Positions 37,078-46,905 of a stretch of DNA of 64,000 bases are shown piece by piece. How positions within the stretch are numbered: the first letter of the stretch is position 1; every line of letters begins with the position of its first letter. Below the pieces are notes generated by a model. It saw only the letters and a list, made by a program, of their open reading frames with translations. It searched no databases and was not told where the DNA came from. The DNA is from Bacillus pumilus (lineage in GTDB: Bacteria > Bacillota > Bacilli > Bacillales > Bacillaceae): contig NZ_CP046128.1 in NCBI RefSeq assembly GCF_038738535.1, positions 3,534,001-3,598,000 on the forward strand, written 5' to 3'. Made by a program: the position numbers and the translations under genes.

Positions 37078-38292
37078 ATGGAACAACATCTAGAACAATC
37101 AACATTACATCCTCGCAGTAAAGGACAAACCATCCTGCTGATTGCTGGGATTTTACTCATTGCATTTAATCTACGGCCTGCCATTACGTCCGTGGGGCCT
37201 CTCATCGGCGCCATTCGTTCCGATTTACAGCTTTCAAATGGACTTGCGGGTTTTCTCACAACATTACCACTGCTCTCATTCGCATTGCTTTCTCCAATTG
37301 CACCTAAAATCGGAAAACGTCTTGGCAATGAACGAACCCTTTGGCTTGGGCTTGCTGTCCTTTTATTTGGGATTGTGATTCGCTCGTTTGGCACGATCAC
37401 CTTCTTAATGATTGGAACCGCGCTTGTCGGTGTCGGGATTGCAATATGTAATGTGCTCTTACCGGGGCTCGTGAAGCATAAATTTCCTGCACATGCTGGA
37501 TTGATGACGAGCGTGTATACGACCTCGATGTCCGTCTTTGCGGCACTTGCATCAGGTATCAGTGTTCCACTCAGTCATACGATGCCTGGCGGCTGGAATA
37601 CATCATTCCTCGTATGGGCTGGCCTTGCTCTTCTCGCGATGATGGTCTGGGCGCCACAGCTTCTTCATCAGAACACAGCGGCCGTCAAAAGCATTTCGCT
37701 CACAGAGCAGCCGATATGGCGTTCACATGTCGCATGGCAGGTGACCTTTTTTATGGGGTTGCAGTCATTCCTTTTCTATAGCAGCATCGCCTGGTTTCCT
37801 GATATTTTAACATCACATGGAATGAACCTGTCGACAGCCGGCTGGATGCTGTCCATTATGCAGTTTGCTGGGCTGCCATCCACCTTTTTAACGCCTGTTT
37901 TTGCAGAAAAATTAAAAACACAAAGACCGCTTGTCTTCGGACTTGTCCTTGTGTATTTACTTGGCATGATCGGACTTCTTCTCGGAGGATCGACGCCTAT
38001 TCTCGTGATCTCTGTTTTATTGATCGGTATTGGACAAGGTGCCAGCATCAGTCTGGCGCTCACATTTATCGGATTACGGACGACCAATATGGAGCAAGCC
38101 GCTGCCCTTTCCGGAATGGCGCAGTCTCTCGGTTATTTATTAGCCGCCGTTGGTCCGTTCATGATCGGTATCCTTTTTGATCTCACACATACATGGACGC
38201 CATCCATTATCATCTTTATCATCATCCTATTTTTCATGTTTTTATCCGGTATGCGAGCCGGACGAAGCGTCTATATTTCAGATCCATCATAA
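37078..38292 (+). CDS. yycB: MFS transporter YycB (CynX/NimT type)
   Basis: A 404-residue major-facilitator protein with twelve hydrophobic segments. The first, GQTILLIAGILLIAFNLRPAI, carries the NLRPAITSVGP signature of the CynX/NimT subfamily, and the inter-helix loops have the expected basic residues. Members export or import small anions such as cyanate or nitroimidazoles; the substrate here is unknown. The ATG at 37078 has AAAGGAG; the open frame to 37027 overlaps yycC. Confidence 0.88.
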   Translation: MEQHLEQSTLHPRSKGQTILLIAGILLIAFNLRPAITSVGPLIGAIRSDLQLSNGLAGFLTTLPLLSFALLSPIAPKIGKRLGNERTLWLGLAVLLFGIVIRSFGTITFLMIGTALVGVGIAICNVLLPGLVKHKFPAHAGLMTSVYTTSMSVFAALASGISVPLSHTMPGGWNTSFLVWAGLALLAMMVWAPQLLHQNTAAVKSISLTEQPIWRSHVAWQVTFFMGLQSFLFYSSIAWFPDILTSHGMNLSTAGWMLSIMQFAGLPSTFLTPVFAEKLKTQRPLVFGLVLVYLLGMIGLLLGGSTPILVISVLLIGIGQGASISLALTFIGLRTTNMEQAAALSGMAQSLGYLLAAVGPFMIGILFDLTHTWTPSIIIFIIILFFMFLSGMRAGRSVYISDPS

Positions 38293-38328
38293 AAAAAGAA
38301 CCCGCCTCCTCGTGAGACGGGTTCTTTT
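38292..38328. terminator. Terminator between yycB and rplI
   Basis: AGAACCCG pairs with CGGGTTCT over a loop that can extend the stem, with A-run left and T-run right, so it can work for both convergent genes. Confidence 0.85.
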
Positions 38329-38333
38329 CTGCT

Positions 38334-38783
38334 TTATGCTTGTTCTGTCACATGAACCTTTAACGTTGCTTGTACCTCTGGATGAAGCTTCACCGGTACA
38401 TTTGTGTAACCTAATGCACGGATGGCGTCATTCAGCTCGATTTTGCGCTTATCGAGTTTGATTTGATGATCTTTTTGCAATTTATCAGCGATTTGTTTGC
38501 TTGTAATCGATCCAAACAGACGACCGCCTTCACCTGATTTTGCAGTGAGCTCCACTGTTAACGCCTCAAGTGTCTCTTTTAGTTGCTTCGCTTGTTCAAG
38601 CTCTTGGATGGCATTCTTTTTCTCTTTGTTTTTCTGCCCTTCCAATGCGCTTAGGTTCGTTGGATTTGCTTCAACCGCTAACCCTTGTTTGATGAGAAAG
38701 TTGTGAGCGTATCCATCAGCTACATTCTTGACTTCGCCTTTTTTCCCTTTGCCTTTTACGTCTTTTAGAAAGATGACTTTCAT
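38334..38783 (-). CDS. rplI: 50S ribosomal protein L9
   Basis: A 149-residue protein of the large ribosomal subunit. The N-terminal rRNA-binding domain [20 protein letters not shown] with GYAHNFLI is diagnostic, followed by a long helix and a C-terminal domain. The start overlaps the gdpP stop by 4 bases. Confidence 0.98.
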   Translation of the reverse strand: MKVIFLKDVKGKGKKGEVKNVADGYAHNFLIKQGLAVEANPTNLSALEGQKNKEKKNAIQELEQAKQLKETLEALTVELTAKSGEGGRLFGSITSKQIADKLQKDHQIKLDKRKIELNDAIRALGYTNVPVKLHPEVQATLKVHVTEQA

Positions 38784-40759
38784 CTTTGAACCCCTCCTTC
38801 GAAATATTCATCAATGGCAGCTTTTAACTGCTCTACCGCTTCTTCAATGGTTATACCATACATTTGGGTGGCAGCGTTAGTCAAATGACCGCCGCCATCT
38901 AACGCTTCCATGATAATTTGGACGTTGATATCTCCTAATGATCTCGCACTAATGCACACCGTGTTGTCATCTCGTCTAGCGACAGCAAATGACGCTTCTA
39001 CCTCACTCATTGACAACAGAGAATCAGCCGTCTGGGCAATCGTAATTTGATCATAATACTCCGAGCTGTCTGACGGCAATGAAGCAATCGCCACCTGATT
39101 TTGATACAAATCTGTATGCTGAATGAGTTTTGCCCGTTTGATGTAATGATCAACTGTCTCTTTTAGGAATTTTTGCACAAGGACAGGATCTGCCCCCTTC
39201 GCACGAAGATAGGATGCTGCATCAAACGTTCTTGATCCCGTTCTCAGCGAGAAACTCTTCGTATCCACGATGATCCCTGCGAGAAGCGCAGTAGCTTCAA
39301 TCATGTTAATACGCAATTTCTTCGGCTGATACTCTAGAAGCTCTGTCACAAGCTCTGCTGTGGATGAAGCATACGGCTCCATATAGACAAGTAATGGATC
39401 ACGGATAAACTCTTCGCCGCGTCTATGATGGTCAATGACCACGATATTTTCAATCTTATTGAGCAGTCGTTCTTCCATGACGAGAGACGGTTTATGTGTA
39501 TCCACGACCACAAGCAATGTATCATCCTCTGCAAGCTCCATGGCTTCCTCTGGGGTGATAAAACGTGACCAAAGATCTTCATAATTCTTAATCTCACTAA
39601 TCAAACGTTGAACACTGTCACCAATTTGGTTGGCATCAATGACAATATAGCCTTCTTTCCCATTGGCCTGGGCGACCTTTAAAATTCCAATCGATGCACC
39701 GATCGAGTCCATGTCTGGGAACTTATGCCCCATGATCATGACATTTCCGCTTTCAGATACAATTTCTTTTAAAGCATGAGAAATGACTCGTGCGCGTACA
39801 CGTGTCCGTTTCTCCATTGGATTCGTTTTCCCGCCGTAGAATTTCACTTTTCCATTTGGCTGCTTAATGGCTACCTGATCCCCGCCTCGTCCGAGGGCAA
39901 GATCAAGACTCGACTGCGCAAGTGCCCCAAGCTCTTTTAAAGAAGGAACGGACGCTCCAATCCCGATACTCAGAGTAAGTGTCGCACTATGCGCCCCTGT
40001 TTTCTCACGGACCTCGTCTAAAATGGAGAACTTCGACGCTTCAAGCTCTGCTAAGATGCTCTCATTTAGAACCGCCATAAATCGTTCAGACGAAATTCGC
40101 TTCAGGAAAATGCCATATTCTTGTGCCCAATTGTTTAACAGCGACGTCACTTCACTATTAATGGTGCTGCGCACCTGATCATCAAGACCCTGCGTGACAT
40201 CATCGTAATTGTCTAAAAAGATATAAGATAACACCGTTCGTTCATTTTCGTACTGTCTTTCAATCTGCACCTGTTCCGTGACATCAAAGAAATATAAAAG
40301 GCGCTCTGACCGTTTAATAATGACTTTGAATTTCCGGTCATTCAGCGTCACATTTTCTGTATCGACCTCTTGTTTAATAAGAGGCACAACGGACTCGAAT
40401 GTATCATACAAGGATCTGCCGACAAGCGTGCTTTCATGAAAGCACGAAGCGAGAAATGGATTTGTCCATTCGATATAATACTGGTCATTAAACAGCATAA
40501 TACCAATTGGCATTTCCATTAATGCTTCTTCTCCAACCTTTTTGACTCGATAGGATAATGTTGAAATATATGAATCAATCTCTTTTTGCACTTGCGTATC
40601 TGCCCACTTTAAGAAGTAGAGCACACCTGCAAGAACGAAAAGACCAACCGCTCCTATGATCCAATTATAATAAAGGTTGAGGAGGACTGTGACCACCGCA
40701 AGGACAATCAAAGCGATGATCGGATACTTGATGACAGGTTTTCTATAGAAGCTTGGCAC
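38780..40759 (-). CDS. gdpP: Cyclic di-AMP phosphodiesterase GdpP
   Basis: A 659-residue membrane enzyme that hydrolyses c-di-AMP to pApA. Layout: two transmembrane helices (about residues 12-52), a degenerate PAS domain (about 80-150), a degenerate GGDEF domain (about 170-305), and a DHH/DHHA1 phosphodiesterase (about 335-655) with [11 protein letters not shown] and [10 protein letters not shown] metal ligands. The GTG at 40759 is chosen because GAGGAG is nine bases upstream and it gives the B. subtilis length; a TTG at 40768 touches the ribosome binding site. Confidence 0.96.
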   Translation of the reverse strand: MPSFYRKPVIKYPIIALIVLAVVTVLLNLYYNWIIGAVGLFVLAGVLYFLKWADTQVQKEIDSYISTLSYRVKKVGEEALMEMPIGIMLFNDQYYIEWTNPFLASCFHESTLVGRSLYDTFESVVPLIKQEVDTENVTLNDRKFKVIIKRSERLLYFFDVTEQVQIERQYENERTVLSYIFLDNYDDVTQGLDDQVRSTINSEVTSLLNNWAQEYGIFLKRISSERFMAVLNESILAELEASKFSILDEVREKTGAHSATLTLSIGIGASVPSLKELGALAQSSLDLALGRGGDQVAIKQPNGKVKFYGGKTNPMEKRTRVRARVISHALKEIVSESGNVMIMGHKFPDMDSIGASIGILKVAQANGKEGYIVIDANQIGDSVQRLISEIKNYEDLWSRFITPEEAMELAEDDTLLVVVDTHKPSLVMEERLLNKIENIVVIDHHRRGEEFIRDPLLVYMEPYASSTAELVTELLEYQPKKLRINMIEATALLAGIIVDTKSFSLRTGSRTFDAASYLRAKGADPVLVQKFLKETVDHYIKRAKLIQHTDLYQNQVAIASLPSDSSEYYDQITIAQTADSLLSMSEVEASFAVARRDDNTVCISARSLGDINVQIIMEALDGGGHLTNAATQMYGITIEEAVEQLKAAIDEYFEGGVQR

Positions 40760-40789
40760 TGATATCAACTCCTCAACATTCAGAGTGAA

Positions 40790-41728
40790 TTATTTGTTTT
40801 TTACTTTCTCTCTTAAATCAAAGCCTATGTCAGCAATCCCTATAATACGCACAATCACACCGACTGGCGGATAGAGAACCCCTAACACGATAGCGAAAAT
40901 GGGCACCGCTTTTGAGATGCTTTTTTCGTGGCAATAATAGAAGATAAAGGAAAATCCCTGAATAAGCACCAGTATAAATAAAATTTGAAAAGCACTCGTT
41001 TGAACAAGCCATAAAAAGCTGCCTTTTTCCGTCTGAATCAGCATCAAAAGCAGTGTGAGTAAATAATACCATACCATGCTTTTTGGCAGCCGCATATCCT
41101 TAAATTTCTTCAAGACCGGCATGTCTTTGACAAACCGTTTGATCAGAGGCTGCACGAACCAGTGATTCACGAACGCCAGCAATGTGACACCAATTAACAG
41201 CGCTACAGGCAAAGCACTCAATGCAGCATCCTGCATCTCTCTGAACTGCTTCAGCTGCTTCGCAATGTTCTGCTCAGAAGCGCCGGATTGCTTTAAGACA
41301 CTCTCTAACATCGAAATCATTTGTTCAACCGACTCTTTCGCGATACCCATGATATCGACTTGAAAAAGCTGAACACTGACAATAAAGGAGATAAGAAAAC
41401 TGAATAAATAGATCAGCGCACCTGTAATGATGGCATTCCCAGGCTGCCTTCTGCTGTAGAAAACACCCATGCCTAATCCGGCAGCAATCAGAATTGGCGC
41501 ACTCATGAGTCCAGCAAGAGACCCAATTAAAAAGCTGATCACTATCCCAATAGCGCCAGCAGCAATTCCTTTTTTCAAGCCGTGCCTGATTGTATAGAGG
41601 ATAATCGGTATCGGAGCAGCTAGAAAGAAAATAATGGATAATAGCGGCACATACAAATAAAACAGCATCATGACAGAAAAAATACTGATCATGATAGCGC
41701 CCTCTACTAACGCTTTTGTTTGTTTCAC
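40790..41728 (-). CDS. yybS: YybS family membrane protein (DUF2232)
   Basis: A 312-residue polytopic protein with about eight hydrophobic segments, the conserved partner of gdpP-rplI in Bacillus operons; its function is unknown. The DUF2232 fold resembles S-components and flippase-like membrane proteins. The GTG at 41728 (MKQTKALVEGA) matches the family N-terminus and has AGAGGTGA upstream. Its stop is 30 bases before the gdpP start. Confidence 0.88.
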   Translation of the reverse strand: MKQTKALVEGAIMISIFSVMMLFYLYVPLLSIIFFLAAPIPIILYTIRHGLKKGIAAGAIGIVISFLIGSLAGLMSAPILIAAGLGMGVFYSRRQPGNAIITGALIYLFSFLISFIVSVQLFQVDIMGIAKESVEQMISMLESVLKQSGASEQNIAKQLKQFREMQDAALSALPVALLIGVTLLAFVNHWFVQPLIKRFVKDMPVLKKFKDMRLPKSMVWYYLLTLLLMLIQTEKGSFLWLVQTSAFQILFILVLIQGFSFIFYYCHEKSISKAVPIFAIVLGVLYPPVGVIVRIIGIADIGFDLREKVKNK

Positions 41729-41875
41729 ACCTTCACCTCTATCCAATCCTTTTTCTATATCTTGCTCAATGTGTCCTTCTATGTATACGTACGATGTAAG
41801 CTACACCATGTCTTACCCCAACCTTTATTTTACCATAGCGGCAAATCGCAAGTAAAATGCAGGCTATCTTAGGAG

Positions 41876-41891
41876 CGTTTCACGTGGAACA
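41876..41891. other. parS: parS-like site upstream of ppaC
   Basis: CGTTTCACGTGGAACA differs from TGTTNCACGTGNAACA only at the first base. It lies in the 302-base divergent gap between yybS and ppaC; apart from this site and unresolved promoters the gap holds nothing I can assign. Confidence 0.75.
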
Positions 41892-42030
41892 CCAATATAG
41901 ATTCGTACATGCAACTTTTCAATCAGCATGTTACAATTTTTTAGATTATTCTTAGCTATAAACCCTGAATTCAAGGTCAAAAGCTGTTAGAATAGAAACA
42001 TCATCAATAAATGTAAGAAGGAGAATTCAC

Positions 42031-42957
42031 ATGGGAAAAACACTCGTATTCGGACACAAAAACCCTGACACAGACACGATTTGCTCTGCTATCGCTTACG
42101 CTGATCTGAAAAACAAAATCGGCGTTCAGGCAGAAGCGGTCAGACTTGGAGAAATCAATGGAGAAACACAATACGCATTAGATTTCTTTAAACAAGAAGC
42201 ACCTCGTTTCATTGAAACGGCTGCAAACGAAACAAAGCAAGTCATTCTTGTCGATCATAACGAATTCCAACAAAGTGTAAGCGATATTGATCAAGTACAA
42301 GTGACTGAGGTTATTGATCATCACCGTATTGCCAACTTTGAAACAAGTGAACCTCTTTACTATCGCGCTGAGCCTGTTGGCTGTACAGCAACAATCTTAA
42401 ACAAAATGTACAAAGAGAACCAAGTGAAGATTGAAAAAGAAATCGCTGGTTTGCTTTTATCTGCAATCATTTCTGATTCCTTGCTATTCAAATCCCCAAC
42501 ATGCACACAGCAAGACATTGATGCTGCGCATGAGCTAGCTGAAATTGCAGGGGTAGATCCAGAAGTTTACGGCCTAGACATGCTGAAAGCTGGCGCTGAC
42601 CTAAGCCAAAAAACGGTTCAAGAATTAATTACAATTGATGCAAAAGAATTTGCACTAGGCAATAGCAAAGTGGAAATTGCGCAAGTTAATACAGTAGATA
42701 TCGCGGAAGTAACAGCAAGACAGGCTGACATTGAAGCGAAAATCAATGAAGTCATCGCAGCGAAAGGTCTTGATCTCTTCGTTCTTGTGATCACAGACAT
42801 CCTAGAAAATGACTCCCTTGCTCTTGCACTCGGTACCGAAGCTGAAAAAGTAGAAAAAGCATTTAATGTCACACTTGAAAACAACACCGCTTTACTAAAA
42901 GGTGTTGTATCAAGAAAGAAACAAGTGGTACCTGCACTAACAGACGCACTTTCTTAA
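42031..42957 (+). CDS. ppaC: Manganese-dependent inorganic pyrophosphatase
   Basis: A 308-residue family II pyrophosphatase, which hydrolyses diphosphate to two phosphates and pulls biosynthetic reactions forward. The DHH-family metal site is visible: [10 protein letters not shown] (His and two Asp), LVDHNE, VIDHHR, and the C-terminal SRKKQVVP substrate-binding motif. AGAAGGAG lies upstream, and a terminator follows. It is a single-gene unit. Confidence 0.97.
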   Translation: MGKTLVFGHKNPDTDTICSAIAYADLKNKIGVQAEAVRLGEINGETQYALDFFKQEAPRFIETAANETKQVILVDHNEFQQSVSDIDQVQVTEVIDHHRIANFETSEPLYYRAEPVGCTATILNKMYKENQVKIEKEIAGLLLSAIISDSLLFKSPTCTQQDIDAAHELAEIAGVDPEVYGLDMLKAGADLSQKTVQELITIDAKEFALGNSKVEIAQVNTVDIAEVTARQADIEAKINEVIAAKGLDLFVLVITDILENDSLALALGTEAEKVEKAFNVTLENNTALLKGVVSRKKQVVPALTDALS

Positions 42958-42968
42958 TCAACACAACA

Positions 42969-42998
42969 AGACTGCTGACATGTTCAGCAGTCTTTTTT
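42969..42998. terminator. Terminator of ppaC
   Basis: AGACTGCTGA pairs with TCAGCAGTCT around CATGT, followed by a T-run. It may also act on the convergent rsiV. Confidence 0.9.
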
Positions 42999-43004
42999 CT
43001 TCTT

Positions 43005-43862
43005 TTAATGAATGTACATATCGCTGACAAGAATATCCTTTAGCACACTTGTTGGAATCGTGAATTCAACTACACCCATGTAACCAGGTGCCACATCATA
43101 TTCATTAAAGGAAATCACCAGTTTGCCTTTTGAATTGATATAGAAGCTTTGATCCGGCTTAATTTTCTTAAATGGATCCGCCATATCTTGCTTGCCAATC
43201 CAGTAAATCTTATTTGAATCCTCTTTCATCTGTTTCTTCATTTGATCTTTAATATTTTCACTAATGACATCTATATACCGATCATCTTTAAACAAGCTTG
43301 GTAATGTAATCAGTACATGATTTTTCTTATCCACCGTATCATATGTCATTTCCTCTGCCGCAGAAGCTTGAGTCGTCACCTTGTATCGACCTAACGAGAG
43401 AATTTGGTCATTGTTCGTTCTCACTTCATATCCGCTCTCTACACTTAAATGACCATTTTTATAACCCTTTGTTTCCTTTTCAAAATCTTGATACAGCTTT
43501 TTGTTTTCAGCTAAATATTTTTGATTCAGGCTGTCTTGTAATTTTCCGTCCCCAAGCCCTGAAACGTGTGGTGTTTTAAGGTCAATATTCGTTCCTTGAT
43601 CACTCTTTTTAAATTCTGTGAATGTCACGACTTTCACCAGCTCGCCAATGACAGGCACCTCTGAAATGGCTCTTGCCGCCTGTGGACTGACATTAACTGT
43701 CGTGACAAATAGAGCAGCCGCAGCAACAAGTCCAATGGTCCATTGCTGAAAATGAGGTTTTTTGTTTTTTCGTTTCAACGTTCGTTCAACCATAGCATCA
43801 TATTCCGGTGGAATAGGGATTTCTAAATATTCCTCTTTTAACTGTTCCAAATGCTTATCCAT
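43005..43862 (-). CDS. rsiV: Anti-sigma factor RsiV
   Basis: A 285-residue bitopic membrane protein. A cytoplasmic N-terminus (about 1-38) would bind the sigma factor, a transmembrane helix follows (about 40-58), and the extracellular part holds the DUF3298/RsiV domain (about 180-280). An ARA site just after the helix could be the signal-peptidase cleavage point known for RsiV. In B. subtilis lysozyme binds RsiV directly and triggers cleavage, freeing sigma-V. Its ATG follows the sigV stop immediately, with an AGGAGG site. Confidence 0.87.
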   Translation of the reverse strand: MDKHLEQLKEEYLEIPIPPEYDAMVERTLKRKNKKPHFQQWTIGLVAAAALFVTTVNVSPQAARAISEVPVIGELVKVVTFTEFKKSDQGTNIDLKTPHVSGLGDGKLQDSLNQKYLAENKKLYQDFEKETKGYKNGHLSVESGYEVRTNNDQILSLGRYKVTTQASAAEEMTYDTVDKKNHVLITLPSLFKDDRYIDVISENIKDQMKKQMKEDSNKIYWIGKQDMADPFKKIKPDQSFYINSKGKLVISFNEYDVAPGYMGVVEFTIPTSVLKDILVSDMYIH

Positions 43863-44357
43863 TTATATTTCCTCCTGCGATAATTCTACTTTTAAAAGCC
43901 GCAACGCCTTATATAATCTTGTTTTGATGGTGTTTTCGTTTTCTTCGAGAATATGGGCGATGTCCTCTAATTTTAAATCTTCAAAGAATCTCAAAATGAT
44001 GATAACCCGGTACATCTCAGGCAAATCCTCTAGGGCTCGTCTGACATCTTGATCCTCATAGACATCTGACTCACCCTTTGACAAGAATTCGAGTGTGTCA
44101 TCATCTGTCACTTGCACCCGCTTCTTTTTTCGTAAAAAGTCTAGGGCAGCGTTCACCACGATTTTATAAAACCAGCTATGCATCTTAGTCGCATCCTCTA
44201 ATCGGTGAACAGATTTGAGTGCTTTATGAATCGCCTCTTGAACGACATCCATCGCATCCTCTGGGTTTTTGACATAACTATAGGACAATCGATAAAAACT
44301 GTGTTTATGCTCCATTACGTAATCAGCAAATTGATCCTCAATCTTTCGTTTCTTCAT
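43863..44357 (-). CDS. sigV: ECF sigma factor SigV
   Basis: A 164-residue extracytoplasmic-function sigma factor. Region 2 spans about residues 15-85 (YSYVKNPEDAMDVVQEAIHKAL and SWFYKIVVNAALDFLRKKKR), and region 4 spans about 105-160 (LPEMYRVIIILRFFEDLKLEDIAHIL and TIKTRLYKALRLLK). It resembles B. subtilis SigV, which directs lysozyme resistance. The usual oatA is not in this operon. It is co-transcribed with rsiV, and an ECF-like promoter lies upstream. Confidence 0.88.
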   Translation of the reverse strand: MKKRKIEDQFADYVMEHKHSFYRLSYSYVKNPEDAMDVVQEAIHKALKSVHRLEDATKMHSWFYKIVVNAALDFLRKKKRVQVTDDDTLEFLSKGESDVYEDQDVRRALEDLPEMYRVIIILRFFEDLKLEDIAHILEENENTIKTRLYKALRLLKVELSQEEI

Positions 44358-44412
44358 TTTACAAAGAGCTCCTTTATCTTAAATGCGCATCGGTTATTTC
44401 TTACAATGGATA

Positions 44413-44439
44413 GACGCGCGCCTTTGGAAAATAGTTTGC
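44413..44439 (-). promoter_or_regulatory. Candidate autoregulated ECF promoter of sigV
   Basis: On the minus strand GCAAAC (44434-44439), a 17-base spacer and CGTC (44413-44416) fit the ECF pattern (TGAAAC-N16-CGTC) in its key bases. It lies about 55 bases before the sigV start. Confidence 0.5.
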
Positions 44440-44483
44440 GCTCGGTTATTTTTTTAACATGTCATCCCATTTCCGTTTCTATA

Positions 44484-44516
44484 CAAAAAGAGCGAACCAG
44501 ACAGGTTCACTCTTTC
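44484..44516 (-). terminator. Terminator of the racemase-like gene
   Basis: On the minus strand AGAGTGAACC pairs with GGTTCGCTCT (one mismatch) followed by TTTTT. The stem overlaps the stop codon region. Confidence 0.75.
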
Positions 44517-45163
44517 AAAGCAGATATTGTTTGATGGACAAACTGTTTAAGTGGAGAAAGCGGATGAATGATCGGAACGCCTGTCTCCTCTTCCATCTGC
44601 TGTGCCGCATGAACCATCGATAGCTGCATCACGCAAATATCTCCGCTTTTTTTCATACATCTTCTGAGCTGCTTTTTGATTTGCTCCTCATAAGCCTGCA
44701 TATCACCATTTAGGCAAAGGTGAAAGACATCCTCCATCACCATAACTTCTGCATCAATCTGTTTGCCGTGCTCTTTTGCATATGATTTAAGCCGCTTCAT
44801 TGTCCCTTCCACTGTATCCGGGTTTGAAAACACAAGTTGAAGAGGCCCTTTTCCCTGACAAATCAGCTCAAATAACGGTTCATCGATCGGAACAATCGGT
44901 TGTTTAAAAAGATGCTGCTGATCACCCAAAGCGGCAATGTATTGTGTACACGTGAGCAGAATGAGATCGGCTTCATCTTCTTGCATCAATTTGTTGATGA
45001 CATAGGCTTGCTGCTTGTGTTGATCAAAAGTGGGATCTTGTGTAGCGCGTTCTATAAATGATGAATCGACCGTGTGATAAAGCGCAATATCGGTATCGCC
45101 AAAAACATCTTCTATATATGACTGATTGGACGGATGGGCGTGAAGGCAGTGTAATCGAATCAT
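44507..45163 (-). CDS. Asp/Glu racemase superfamily-like protein
   Basis: A 218-residue protein whose two half-repeats suggest the aspartate/glutamate/hydantoin racemase fold. A cysteine stands where the first catalytic one is expected (LILLTCTQYIAALGD, near residue 72). The second half has ICVMQLSMVHAAQ, where a Cys precedes rather than occupies the usual position. The substrate is unknown, and activity is uncertain. It lies alone between sigV and the catalase gene. Confidence 0.65.
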   Translation of the reverse strand: MIRLHCLHAHPSNQSYIEDVFGDTDIALYHTVDSSFIERATQDPTFDQHKQQAYVINKLMQEDEADLILLTCTQYIAALGDQQHLFKQPIVPIDEPLFELICQGKGPLQLVFSNPDTVEGTMKRLKSYAKEHGKQIDAEVMVMEDVFHLCLNGDMQAYEEQIKKQLRRCMKKSGDICVMQLSMVHAAQQMEEETGVPIIHPLSPLKQFVHQTISALKE

Positions 45164-45208
45164 CAGGTTCGCTCCTCGTGAAAGTTTTCAATCATTATAT
45201 CAATCCTT

Positions 45209-45238
45209 GTATGAAATAGGGAGCATGATGACCATATT
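45209..45238 (+). promoter_or_regulatory. Possible forespore-type promoter of katX
   Basis: GTATG (45209-45213) and GACCATATT (45230-45238), 16 bases apart, loosely fit the sigma-F pattern (GYWTA-N16-GGNRANANT). B. subtilis katX is sigma-F and sigma-B controlled. The match is imperfect. Confidence 0.3.
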
Positions 45239-45267
45239 GTTAGGGAGATATTGAAGGAGGGATTTAA

Positions 45268-46857
45268 TTGAAAGAAGAACAACACCCTAAACCATCTTCA
45301 GAGTCAGAAGACACTTTAACAAATCGGCAAGGTCATCCCGTAACAGACAATCAAAATATGAGAACCGTTGGAAATAGAGGACCAACTACGCTTGAAAACT
45401 ACGATTTCCTAGAGAAAATCAGTCATTTTGATCGTGAACGCATTCCTGAACGTGTCGTCCATGCGCGCGGGGCCGGAGCTCACGGTTATTTTGAAGCCTA
45501 TGGCACATTCGGTGACGAACCCATTTCCACTTATACAAGGGCAAAATTATTTCAGGAAAAAGGAAAAAAGACACCTGTTTTCGTTCGTTTTTCTTCTGTG
45601 ATTCACGGCGGTCATTCACCAGAAACATTGCGTGACCCTAGAGGATTTGCGATTAAATTTTATACAGAAGAAGGCAACTGGGATCTCGTGGGGAACAACC
45701 TCAAAATTTTCTTTATCCGAGATGCTTTGAAATTCCCTGATTTGGTTCATGCCTTTAAGCCTGATCCTGTCACCAACCGTCAAGACGGCGAGCGTATTTT
45801 TGACTTCGTCTCGCAATCACCTGAAGCGACGCATATGGTGACATTTCTCTTCTCACCATGGGGCATCCCCGCAACCTATCGGCACATGCAAGGCTCAGGT
45901 GTCCATGCCTACAAATGGGTGAACCATGAAGGAAAAGCAGTGCTGGTCAAATATCACTTTGAACCGAAGCAAGGCATTCGCAACCTGACGCAAGAACAAG
46001 CTCAAGCGATTCAAGGAGAAAACTTTAATCATGCCACACAGGATTTGTATGAAGCCATTGAGCAAGGAGATCATCCTGAATGGGAGGTATATGCGCAGAT
46101 CATGGAAGATGATGCCCATCCTCACCTTGACTTTGACCCGCTTGATCCGACAAAGCTTTGGTACAAGGATGACTATCCATGGAAACCGATTGGACGAATG
46201 GTGTTAAACAAAAATCCAGAAAATTATTTCGCAGAAGTCGAACAGGTCGCCTTTGGGACTGGCGTTCTCGTAGACGGTTTGGATTTCTCAGATGATAAGT
46301 TGCTTCAAGGGCGCACCTTCTCCTATTCTGACACGCAGCGATATCGTGTGGGGCCAAACTATTTACAGCTGCCGATCAATGCACCGAAAAAGCATGTGGC
46401 CACGAATCAAAGAGATGGGCAAATGGAATACCATGTCGATCAAGGCAAAGAGCAAAACCCTCATGTGAATTATGAACCATCGATCCTCGGCGGATTAAAA
46501 GAAGCCAAGCAGGATGGAAAAGATCATACGCCTTTTGTAGAGGGTGACGTCAAACGAGAAGCCATTGACCGCCCGAACAACTTTGGCCAAGCCGGAGAAA
46601 CGTATCGCCGCTTCAATGATTGGGAACGTGAGGAACTGATTAAGAACTTAGTCAACACCCTTGCGACCTGTCAAAAGGACATTCAAGAGCAAATGATCGA
46701 AAACTTTACAAAGGCTGACCCTGATTACGGGAAGCGTGTCGCTGACGGCTTAAAAGCCTTCAAACAAGAACAGCCAAGCGGACCTATAGGCTCTACAGGC
46801 GCCGCACAAGCCGTGAACGAAGCGATTAACAACAGCACACCTTCAGATCCTTATTAA
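45268..46857 (+). CDS. katX: Catalase, KatX type
   Basis: A 529-residue heme catalase that converts hydrogen peroxide to water and oxygen. Active-site His is in [12 protein letters not shown] (about residue 68-75), Asn in [11 protein letters not shown], and the proximal heme ligand Tyr in [13 protein letters not shown] (about residue 352). The N-terminal [15 protein letters not shown] and a C-terminal tail ending [15 protein letters not shown] resemble KatX, the spore catalase that protects germinating cells. The start is TTG at 45268 with GAAGGAGGG. The KatX rather than KatA/KatE assignment is by overall resemblance. Confidence 0.9.
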   Translation: MKEEQHPKPSSESEDTLTNRQGHPVTDNQNMRTVGNRGPTTLENYDFLEKISHFDRERIPERVVHARGAGAHGYFEAYGTFGDEPISTYTRAKLFQEKGKKTPVFVRFSSVIHGGHSPETLRDPRGFAIKFYTEEGNWDLVGNNLKIFFIRDALKFPDLVHAFKPDPVTNRQDGERIFDFVSQSPEATHMVTFLFSPWGIPATYRHMQGSGVHAYKWVNHEGKAVLVKYHFEPKQGIRNLTQEQAQAIQGENFNHATQDLYEAIEQGDHPEWEVYAQIMEDDAHPHLDFDPLDPTKLWYKDDYPWKPIGRMVLNKNPENYFAEVEQVAFGTGVLVDGLDFSDDKLLQGRTFSYSDTQRYRVGPNYLQLPINAPKKHVATNQRDGQMEYHVDQGKEQNPHVNYEPSILGGLKEAKQDGKDHTPFVEGDVKREAIDRPNNFGQAGETYRRFNDWEREELIKNLVNTLATCQKDIQEQMIENFTKADPDYGKRVADGLKAFKQEQPSGPIGSTGAAQAVNEAINNSTPSDPY

Positions 46858-46860
46858 ATA

Positions 46861-46894
46861 AAAAAGAATGCAGCACCTAGGCTGCATTTTTTTT
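46861..46894. terminator. Terminator after katX
   Basis: AATGCAGC pairs with GCTGCATT around six bases, with T8 on the plus strand and A-rich sequence on the left; probably shared with the convergent quinone reductase gene. Confidence 0.88.
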
Positions 46895-46905
46895 GTATCC
46901 ATCGA

